7,837 nucleotides of DNA from an uncultured Treponema sp. (GTDB taxonomy: Bacteria; Spirochaetota; Spirochaetia; Treponematales; Treponemataceae): NCBI GenBank assembly GCA_937915735.1, contig CALGGS010000226.1:1-7837 (forward strand), given 5' to 3'. The notes beneath the pieces were generated by a model. The model saw nothing but the letters and a program-made list of their open reading frames with translations. It was not told the DNA's origin and made no database searches. Below, one piece after another: positions 1 to 6,025 of this stretch (within the stretch, counting starts at the first letter, position 1; each line of letters opens with the position of its first letter). Position numbers and translations under genes: made by a program.

Positions 1-42
1 CCTGTGCAACTCATTGTTTGCAAAATCAAGAATCTTATCCAT
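1..42 (-). CDS. 5' end of an unidentified gene, candidate immunity gene (partial)
   Basis: An ATG at 42-40 opens a frame with no stop to the window edge, giving 14 residues (MDKILDFANNELHR). A GGAGG ribosome binding site lies at 53-49, six bases upstream, inside the last codons of the MuF/papain-fold gene. The start overlaps that gene's TAA by 8 nt in another frame, an arrangement typical of translational coupling. Only the N-terminus is visible, so no family can be assigned. Its place directly after a gene with a toxin-like C-terminal domain is where an immunity gene is usually found in polymorphic toxin loci. That role is inferred from position alone; it could equally be an ordinary head gene such as a scaffold or protease. 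Confidence 0.6.
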   Translation of the reverse strand, partial: MDKILDFANNELHR

Positions 43-1633
43 TTGCAGCCTCCACCACATATTGTAATACATTTTCGTCAAATTGCAAGGGATTTAAATA
101 CAATAATTCCGGTTGATATGAAGTGTCTGAAAAATCTATATTTTTGAATAACCACTCAATATCTTCATCCTCGTAGATAAAGCCTGATTGAGGGTCATAG
201 AAAAACAGATTTTTATCATCTGACCTTATAGCGGTTATTACATGGCCGCCACCATTTTTCCACTTCATACGCATTGCATACCGCTGGTTGGCTTCAACTG
301 TTTTATCAACATATTCAAAGCCTTTTTCCCAGGAAGAAAAGCTTTCTCGTTCAAGCCATTTTGGATGTTTTCGAGTTACTGGATCTATAAAAGCTTTTGC
401 AGGATTTCGCATAAGCTTTTTGAAATATTTATTATTCTCATCAAATGCCTTGGCCTGTATATTAAAGCCTTTTAGTCGTGCCTCAAATACAGCAACTGAT
501 GCCTGGCAATTTTCCCTGTATCCACCGCCCAAAAGGAAATTCGGATTTGGTCTATTTCCATCAGCTTCTTCAAAGGTCATTGCATCACCCTTTGTTATGG
601 TTCCTATTTTCTTTGTTGTTTTCAATGCTTTTTCCTTTGGCATATTATCGGCAGAACCATAGAAAATGTTTTCACTTTCTACACCATCCGCCTCGTCAAT
701 CAGCTCGTTGAACCATGCGAGCGCACAACAGCGGCACTGGTAGTCCATGCCAGGATGCATGAGAACCGCACCGGACGGGCGAGGCTTCCAGGTCTTTCCG
801 CCGTCTTCGCTGTAAACCGTTGCATCGTCCCAGCGGCAGAGCTTACCGTCCATGATCGCGTGGCTTTCACGGACACGCTCATCGCTTGAACTGCTCCATT
901 CATACATCGTAAGCCCTATGTCCTGCATGCGTTTCTGCGTGATAATGCCGTTGAGTTTTCCTATCTGGTCACGGGCAATGAATGCAGCACGGCTCTTTGT
1001 GATTTTGCTATCAAGAGCCATAATCTGCTCAGAGAGCATTTTCACGCTCCAGCCATTGGTAACGGCCTGCTCAGTCGTCGAGTTGATGTCGGAGATGTAT
1101 TTTCTGATGTCGCTTCTGATTACCTCATAGTTAGTGTCTTGCCATTGTTTCCGGGCATCTGGCCACCAGCTTTCATCTGACGGGAAATTCACCCCCAATG
1201 CAGATTTCACGGATTTGTTGTACTGCCCGCCGTTGAAGTTGAACGCACTCTGGGAAACATCTCCAAGCCCCATATAAATCGGAGAGCGGAGTTTCTTCTG
1301 CTCATCATCTGAGATGTAAGCATTCACCCAGCCGTTAAGAGAGCGTACCATGAGTGCGAAGCTTTCACCGGCGACTGCATCCTGCCGGATAACAGCATTT
1401 GCAGCATCGCCCCGCAGAACCGATTCCTGATGTTTTTCCAGGAACTCATGCACGAACACACGAACCGGCTTCACCCATTCCTGATAAAGCCGTCTGTAAT
1501 GGTTTTCTGTAGCCCACGGATAGAGCCAGCGGACCGGCTTCTTGCGTTTCGCCTTTTCCGCCGGACCCATGCCGTTTCTCTGCGCCCGCAAAAGCACTAT
1601 GAGTGCAGAGCGGGTAGCTTGTGAATCATTCAT
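35..1633 (-). CDS. MuF/SPP1-gp7 minor head protein with C-terminal papain-fold (Tox-PL-like) domain
   Basis: This 532-residue protein has two parts. Residues about 1-310 resemble phage head morphogenesis proteins (Phage_Mu_F/SPP1 gp7). A helical N-terminal region is followed at about 190-308 by the conserved core, with RDQIGKLNG (221-229), YEWSSSSDERVRESH (244-258), MDGKLC (261-266) and a Cys-rich YQCRCCALAWF end (298-308). After a Lys/Glu-rich linker (about 312-350), residues about 355-525 resemble papain-fold toxin 1 (Tox-PL, putative glutamine deamidase). They contain NPNFLLGGG (363-371), NCQASVAVFEARLKG (375-389), GGHVITAI (462-469) and FFYDPQSG (477-484), pointing to Cys376, His464 and Asp480 as the triad. 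MuF proteins sit near the portal, and phage-encoded MuF-toxin fusions are a known class. The start has AAGGAG six bases upstream, within the 3' end of the lipase gene. GC falls from about 55% to about 38% at the domain border. A maturation protease role is an alternative. Confidence 0.87.
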   Translation of the reverse strand: MNDSQATRSALIVLLRAQRNGMGPAEKAKRKKPVRWLYPWATENHYRRLYQEWVKPVRVFVHEFLEKHQESVLRGDAANAVIRQDAVAGESFALMVRSLNGWVNAYISDDEQKKLRSPIYMGLGDVSQSAFNFNGGQYNKSVKSALGVNFPSDESWWPDARKQWQDTNYEVIRSDIRKYISDINSTTEQAVTNGWSVKMLSEQIMALDSKITKSRAAFIARDQIGKLNGIITQKRMQDIGLTMYEWSSSSDERVRESHAIMDGKLCRWDDATVYSEDGGKTWKPRPSGAVLMHPGMDYQCRCCALAWFNELIDEADGVESENIFYGSADNMPKEKALKTTKKIGTITKGDAMTFEEADGNRPNPNFLLGGGYRENCQASVAVFEARLKGFNIQAKAFDENNKYFKKLMRNPAKAFIDPVTRKHPKWLERESFSSWEKGFEYVDKTVEANQRYAMRMKWKNGGGHVITAIRSDDKNLFFYDPQSGFIYEDEDIEWLFKNIDFSDTSYQPELLYLNPLQFDENVLQYVVEAANG

Positions 1634-1636
1634 GCA

Positions 1637-2269
1637 CTACTCCTTGTAAAGCGATTCTTCGCCATAAATGCAGTGGTATTTCCAAGGATTGAAGAGCTTA
1701 AAGAAATTTCTTTTTCCTCCAATATGGTCAGTTGAGAGCCTTGTATATCCTGGGAATGGCGGCATCAATGGAACGCAGTCGTTTACATGGGAATACTGCT
1801 TAACCTCGTTTACGCAAGAGCGTACATATTCGCGGGTCTTTTTACCCCACAGCGGCTTTGGTGCCCCGAATGTGTAAACACTCGCTTTTTTGCCTGTCCG
1901 GTAATGGAAATCCTCAGCTGCAAGAAGAGCCACTGCGCCACCATAACTCCAGCCGCAGATGTGAATCTGATAATCAGGTGCGATTTCTGTGGCAAAAATA
2001 ATCTTCTGCATAATCTCATCGTTGCATGATTTGTAGGCATTACCCCAGCCACGGGCAGCCCTGATACAGGATTCCTGTTTTTTGTAAAGTTTCATCGGAA
2101 AATTGAGATTGTTCTTCCAGTCCGTGTTTCCGCACGATTCCTCAAAAATAAGCCTTACGACTTTTCCAACATCATCAACCTTTATAGTCCACTGAACATC
2201 ATCACCCGAAGTGATATATTCCTCGTGCTTAATGCTCTTAATAAGATTAAAAAGTTCCCACGGTTTCAT
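1637..2269 (-). CDS. class-3 lipase-like alpha/beta hydrolase
   Basis: This 210-residue protein has the layout of the lipase class 3 (Lipase_3) family. The nucleophile elbow ICGWSYGGAVALLAAE contains GxSxG with Ser108. An earlier FEES...DWKNNL segment (residues about 42-55) resembles the oxyanion-side FRGT...DW..N motif. YTFGAPKP follows the elbow, Asp164 lies in HVNDCVPLMPP, and His199 in KYHCIYGE completes a plausible triad. It would hydrolyse ester bonds in lipids; the substrate is unknown. No signal peptide or membrane segment is seen. The start is the ATG at 2269 because GGGAGG lies five bases upstream. A longer frame to 2347 runs inside the portal gene without support. It sits 28 nt after the portal gene and 3 nt before the MuF gene, so it is co-expressed with head genes. 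Packaged cargo, an envelope-active enzyme and a moron are all possible. Confidence 0.85.
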   Translation of the reverse strand: MKPWELFNLIKSIKHEEYITSGDDVQWTIKVDDVGKVVRLIFEESCGNTDWKNNLNFPMKLYKKQESCIRAARGWGNAYKSCNDEIMQKIIFATEIAPDYQIHICGWSYGGAVALLAAEDFHYRTGKKASVYTFGAPKPLWGKKTREYVRSCVNEVKQYSHVNDCVPLMPPFPGYTRLSTDHIGGKRNFFKLFNPWKYHCIYGEESLYKE

Positions 2270-2297
2270 AAATTCCTCCCATTGTGTGCACCCGTGC

Positions 2298-3713
2298 CTA
2301 GCCAATCTCCGGCTCATCATCATTGTCATCATCTTCTGGCGGCTCATCAGGATTCTCCTGGACCGGCGGCATGTTCAAATCTTTTGGCACAGGAATGTTA
2401 TCCAATGTGTTACCGTATTTGAGGAATCGAACCTCATACGGTTCAAGAACCCCGGCATCGATGTACGCTTTGTATGTGTCAGCCTCAACTTTTTCACGGT
2501 CTGCTTTCTGCTTCTCCAAATCAGCCTGTTCTTTCTCGTTCATAGTCTCAAGTGGCCTGAACTTAATGTATGGCTCTTCAATTCCTTTCCACTGTGAAAT
2601 AATGCGGACAAGTCGGAGCAGTACAGGCTGCAACTCTGAAACCTGCAGTGAACGGACCATATCATAGTAATTGTTCATATCGCTCTCGCCGGTTGCATTC
2701 ATACCAGCCGGAGACATACCGAACAATCGGGTCATTGGATAACCTGTATCCGCAGAAATCAGCATAAACAGGATATGAAGAATTTCCGGCACTCCCTGAA
2801 AACTGATTTGGTCACGCACGAATTCCTCTTCATTATCAAGGTACATACTGCGGAAAGTTGATTTTACAAGATCCATCAGCTCAACACGGCGTTTAATAGA
2901 GGCCGCACCGTCTTCTGACGAAAGAAGCTGTGCCAAGTCTTTAATCTTGTATTTTCCAACACCAAGCTCGCTCAAAAGCTGGTCGATACTTCCCAATGAT
3001 GAACCAAGCGATTTCAAGCGGTCATTTGCCCGCTGTAAAGAAGAGATTCCCCAGTAGCGGTTCTCGGAGCTGATTCCGGTGATGGAATGCCGTGGCAAAG
3101 TATCACCATGCAGCTCTATGATTCTTGAATAGTGGACATTCATCACCTGCGTTGCCTTATTGCCCGGAACCTCAAATTTCACAGGGTACATCACGGGAAG
3201 CCCGTATCTTGGCTGTGCCGGGTTTGTCTGCCATACGATATTCTCAAACTGAATTTCAGTTCGTTCGATAACCCGAAGTTTCTCTATTGACCGGATTTTC
3301 TTCGGATTCAAAGGCTTATCTGGAGTTTGTCCGTCAATCACGCAGATGAAGATTGCGGCTCCGCCATACAGACGCTTCCAGCCGAAAGCGTCCTTTACTT
3401 TCTGCTGAACCTCAAGCTCTTCCATAATGCCAGCGTATTGCTCAGCGAGTTCTGCGGCTGACAAATCATCCTGTTTAGGAAATGAATAGTCCCACCCCTC
3501 ACGAAACATATCATCCGGCAGAAGTTTGACTATTCGCGCTGCAAGTCCATCTTCATAAAAAAGAGACTCCAGTTCCTGGTCTGTCATAACTCCTGTAAGG
3601 ACATGATGCGTAAAACCTTTCTTCGCGGTTTTGGCGGAACCCAAGCCCGTCATAAGGTTCTGCCAGCCATCTTTCCTCCGCACCTTAGCAGAGGGATTCT
3701 TTTGATTGCCCAT
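2298..3713 (-). CDS. phage portal protein, DUF1073/Phage_portal_3 type
   Basis: This 471-residue protein should form the dodecameric ring at the capsid vertex through which DNA is packaged and ejected. It resembles the DUF1073/Phage_portal_3 family. Recognisable segments are FYEDGLAARIVKLLPDDMF (52-70) then REGWDY, WKRLYGGAAIFI (112-123), VHYSRIIELHG (193-203), YWGISSLQRANDRLKSLGSS (220-239), and LFGMSPAGMNATGESDMNNY (330-349). Residues about 391-415 (EKEQADLEKQKADREKVEAD) form a charged, probably coiled helix typical of the portal wing/stem end. The C-terminus is a very acidic Pro/Asp/Glu tail (450-471). The ATG has GGGAGG seven bases upstream. The gene lies 21 nt after the large terminase gene, the usual order. 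No extra Acb1-type nuclease domain is fused to it. Confidence 0.9.
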   Translation of the reverse strand: MGNQKNPSAKVRRKDGWQNLMTGLGSAKTAKKGFTHHVLTGVMTDQELESLFYEDGLAARIVKLLPDDMFREGWDYSFPKQDDLSAAELAEQYAGIMEELEVQQKVKDAFGWKRLYGGAAIFICVIDGQTPDKPLNPKKIRSIEKLRVIERTEIQFENIVWQTNPAQPRYGLPVMYPVKFEVPGNKATQVMNVHYSRIIELHGDTLPRHSITGISSENRYWGISSLQRANDRLKSLGSSLGSIDQLLSELGVGKYKIKDLAQLLSSEDGAASIKRRVELMDLVKSTFRSMYLDNEEEFVRDQISFQGVPEILHILFMLISADTGYPMTRLFGMSPAGMNATGESDMNNYYDMVRSLQVSELQPVLLRLVRIISQWKGIEEPYIKFRPLETMNEKEQADLEKQKADREKVEADTYKAYIDAGVLEPYEVRFLKYGNTLDNIPVPKDLNMPPVQENPDEPPEDDDNDDEPEIG

Positions 3714-3734
3714 CTATTTTCCTCCCTTGTTTGT

Positions 3735-5189
3735 TTACCATTTGTATAATTCGCTCGTATCATCCTGAGACTGCCATATTGCATATCCTGCGGACAGATT
3801 ATCCACCTGGTCATCGTGCGCCCCGAAAGGAAACGCATTGACTTCTGCTATCCAATCATCAAGCCAAGGCTCTCCGTACACGACATGCACATTTCCGGCC
3901 TTGAAAATCGGCTCCAAAGGTGTCGCACGGACAACCTTATCTTTCTTCTCAGGAACAGAAAGAACCACACGCTTTCCTTTCAGAATTGAGCGCATGGTCG
4001 CTATCGTGTCTTTTGCATCCGAAGAGTTACCGACACCAATCTTTACATACGGACCGTCGAGCATAGTCACCTGACGAATTTCAGCATCACGCTCTGGTGC
4101 GTTCTTCCGCATCCTGTCAACATTTCTAATCCAAAGGTGCGGCATACCTTCCTGGACGCTGAAAGCAAGCAATGTTCCGCTCGTCCAGTCGGGATCTGCT
4201 TTAGCACGCTCTTTTGCCGTATGAGCCAAGTCCCATATACGCATCCAGCGAAGTCCTTTCGGAAACTCTGCCGCAGACATGTGCCGCTGAATACACTCCG
4301 TATTGAGCATATTTCCGCCGCGCTTGACCGGCTCCAGCTGCATGAGCGACTGAAAGCCGTAATCACCAAGCACGGCTCTCTGCTGCGTGTACCACTTCTT
4401 ACCGAAGCGTTCCGGGAACAAAACACCCTGCGGATATTTGTCGCTCATTGCAGGAAACGCAAGGCATTTAAAACGCGGAAATTCCGGGTCTTCCTGCATA
4501 CGCTTCTTTATGCGCCCGATGATGTCGTCAACATGCCAAGGCGTAGCAAGGACTATCGTTATTGAGACCGGCGCACGGCGCGTCATAAAGTCATTTGTGA
4601 AAGCGTCCCACATCTTCTCTCGCAAAGTGTCACTCTCAGCATCCGCACGGTTACGGCAGTAGTCGTCAAGAAGTCCGAGGTGGTAGCCCTGCCCCGAAAG
4701 GCTACCCAACAGTCCGGATGCGAAGCACTCGCCCTCGTGGTCTTTTATCATCCAGTGCGCACCGCTGGAGCTTCCGGGGTCTACGCGGATAGTCGGAAAA
4801 AGATTCTTGTAAGCCCTGGTTGAAATGAGGTTACGGCTCGTCTTGGAGAAGCCCTCTGTCAAAGCCTGTGTATGGCCGCACAAAATAACCTTGCTGTCCG
4901 GGAACAGACCGAGAAAATGTGCGGGCAATTTTCGGCTCAAAATCTCGCTTTTTCCATGCCTGAATGGAACGGTAATCACCCAACCGGTAGAAATTCCCTG
5001 TCGATAGCGTTCAATGGCGTAATCAATCGCCGCACAGATTCTCTGCGTATGAAAGCCCACTGTGAACGGCTCAGCCCGGTTCGTCCATGTGTACATCATA
5101 AAATTGAGATGATGGTCTACAGCTTCGAGCCTTTGCAGGTAGAGGAGTTTTTCAAGGTTCTCGTTTTCACTCTCCTTCTTCCGTGCCAC
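3735..5189 (-). CDS. terminase large subunit (ATPase and nuclease)
   Basis: This 484-residue packaging motor cuts concatemeric DNA and pumps it through the portal. The ATPase half has a Walker A-like VPFRHGKS (74-81), a Walker B LGLLDDY (171-177) with the acidic pair Asp175-Asp176, and a coupling motif LATPWH (214-219). The nuclease half has RIWDLAHT (317-324) with Asp320 as first metal ligand and a final FGAHDDQVDNLSAGYA (455-470) with Asp459/Asp460 and Asp463. FQSLMQLEP (279-287) separates the halves, as in many terminases. Length is normal and the gene is intact. The start is GTG at 5189-5187, with AGGGG six bases upstream, and it overlaps the end of the preceding gene by 23 nt, so translation is probably coupled. 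The next ATG in frame (residue 31) would remove only a charged leader, so the exact start is less certain than the identity. Confidence 0.95.
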   Translation of the reverse strand: MARKKESENENLEKLLYLQRLEAVDHHLNFMMYTWTNRAEPFTVGFHTQRICAAIDYAIERYRQGISTGWVITVPFRHGKSEILSRKLPAHFLGLFPDSKVILCGHTQALTEGFSKTSRNLISTRAYKNLFPTIRVDPGSSSGAHWMIKDHEGECFASGLLGSLSGQGYHLGLLDDYCRNRADAESDTLREKMWDAFTNDFMTRRAPVSITIVLATPWHVDDIIGRIKKRMQEDPEFPRFKCLAFPAMSDKYPQGVLFPERFGKKWYTQQRAVLGDYGFQSLMQLEPVKRGGNMLNTECIQRHMSAAEFPKGLRWMRIWDLAHTAKERAKADPDWTSGTLLAFSVQEGMPHLWIRNVDRMRKNAPERDAEIRQVTMLDGPYVKIGVGNSSDAKDTIATMRSILKGKRVVLSVPEKKDKVVRATPLEPIFKAGNVHVVYGEPWLDDWIAEVNAFPFGAHDDQVDNLSAGYAIWQSQDDTSELYKW

Positions 5190-5613
5190 GCCACGCCCCT
5201 ATTTCTTTTTTGATTTGTTCAGCCAAAGCGCGGCGTTCTTCCGGATCTTCTGGAATGTCGCTCTGTTTTTCGCCGACTTCGACCTGCTGTGTCGCTTTTC
5301 CGTAGATTCTGTCGAGAACAGTGTTCACCTCGTGCAGAGTGCCGTTCTTTATATCCTGTATGAAAGCAGAAATAAGCAGTGCGACGATAACCGGCAGTTT
5401 TTCCTTATTGCCTGGTTTTACCATCTCCTGCAATTCTTCAAGAGTGCTTCCGAAAATGATATTTGAGAAAATTGCATCAACATCGGTTTTTGATACGCTG
5501 TTGTCTTTTACGAACTTCTTTAATTTTGACGGAAGCCGTCCGCGCCTGGCTGGCTGGTTGGTTGATGTAAAGCGGTATGGTGCACCCTCCGCCGCAAGAT
5601 TTGGATTTCCCAT
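5167..5613 (-). CDS. putative terminase small subunit (DUF5681-like)
   Basis: This 148-residue protein sits directly upstream of and overlaps the large terminase gene, the standard place for the small, DNA-recognising terminase subunit. A flexible, basic N-terminus (NQPARRGRLPSKLKKFVKDN, 19-38) resembles the GNP/GRP-rich start of DUF5681-type phage proteins. The centre (about 43-90) is helical, with an LPVIVALLISAFIQDIKNG stretch (73-91) that looks like an oligomerisation helix. NTVLDRIYGKATQQVEV (97-113) is a segment commonly seen in proteins at this position. The C-terminus is acidic and probably contacts the motor. The start has a very strong AAGGAGGGGG site ending four bases upstream. The function is inferred mainly from gene order; sequence resemblance is moderate. 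Confidence 0.72.
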   Translation of the reverse strand: MGNPNLAAEGAPYRFTSTNQPARRGRLPSKLKKFVKDNSVSKTDVDAIFSNIIFGSTLEELQEMVKPGNKEKLPVIVALLISAFIQDIKNGTLHEVNTVLDRIYGKATQQVEVGEKQSDIPEDPEERRALAEQIKKEIGAWRGTEEGE

Positions 5614-5625
5614 AAGTCCCCCTCC

Positions 5626-5827
5626 TTATTCCGTTTGCAATCTGTTTTCAAAAGCGTTTTCAATTCCGTTTCTTACAGCTGAAAAACTTGAAAAGATACA
5701 AAAAACAGAAATTACAAAAAGTGATGATTTTTCGCAAAAAACACACAAAAAACCGATAAAAAACACCATTTTTCCTTGAAAATTGAATGTTCTGCCCTTA
5801 AAGTCCAAAGCATAGGAGAACAAGACT
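5626..5827. other. A-rich intergenic gap in the packaging module
   Basis: About 200 bases separate the small plus-strand gene from the small terminase gene. The plus strand is strongly A-rich at 5697-5765, with many A runs and no clear inverted repeat, so I see no terminator. It carries the candidate promoter and ribosome binding site of the plus-strand gene at its right end and the small terminase ribosome binding site next to its left end. The minus strand is open across the whole stretch, continuing to 6018 (see findings), but its translation is Phe/Cys/Ser-rich and looks like the antisense of A-rich DNA. Confidence 0.5.
5776..5804 (+). promoter_or_regulatory. candidate sigma70 promoter for the small plus-strand gene
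   Basis: TTGAAA at 5776-5781, a 17-base spacer, and TAAAGT at 5799-5804 (four of six consensus bases). This would start transcription near 5811, just before the AGGAG ribosome binding site of the gene at 5828. The surroundings are A-rich, so chance matches are likely; this is a modest candidate. Confidence 0.35.
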
Positions 5828-6025
5828 ATGAACGAAGAAATGATGAAACATACAGAGGAAATGAGAACAATAAGAATGTGGCTGCACTCCGGTGCAATCA
5901 CATACGAGCACGCACAGAAGCTCGCTAAGCCACATCTTGAGGCAATGAACGCAAGAAGCAGGGAAATCGCAAAGAAATGCGGAGCAAAATTCCGCGCAAT
6001 AAGTTTCAGTTCTTTCATGCGTTAG
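5828..6025 (+). CDS. small helical phage protein of unknown function, opposite strand
   Basis: This 65-residue, mostly helical, hydrophilic protein does not belong to a family I can name with confidence. An acidic Met/Glu-rich start (MNEEMMKHTEEMRTIRMWL) is followed by a GAITYEHAQKLAKPHLEAMN segment (22-41), a basic REIAKKCGAKFR segment (45-56) and a short ISFSSFMR end. That layout looks like a conserved small phage protein rather than noise, and the codons in the second half resemble those of the neighbours. AGGAG lies nine bases upstream of the ATG. The gene runs against the packaging operon and overlaps the end of the methyltransferase gene by 11 nt, tail to tail. The basic end could suit nucleic acid or protein binding, but no function can be assigned. 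A minus-strand frame competes for the same DNA. Confidence 0.65.
   Translation: MNEEMMKHTEEMRTIRMWLHSGAITYEHAQKLAKPHLEAMNARSREIAKKCGAKFRAISFSSFMR

Noticed and set aside
2270..2347. Longer N-terminus for the lipase, starting at 2347 inside the portal gene
   Set aside because: The added 26 residues are a Met/Arg-rich shadow of the portal's acidic tail. The ATG at 2269 has an ideal GGGAGG site and the lipase-like sequence begins after it.
2298..3713. Possible anti-CBASS (Acb1) activity, because some databases name this portal family after Acb1
   Set aside because: The protein has normal portal length and motifs, and I see no paired HxT-type phosphodiesterase motifs or extra C-terminal domain.
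4137..4565. 142-codon plus-strand frame opposite the large terminase gene
   Set aside because: It lies entirely inside a terminase gene with all catalytic motifs. The translation shows no domain and looks like an antisense shadow.
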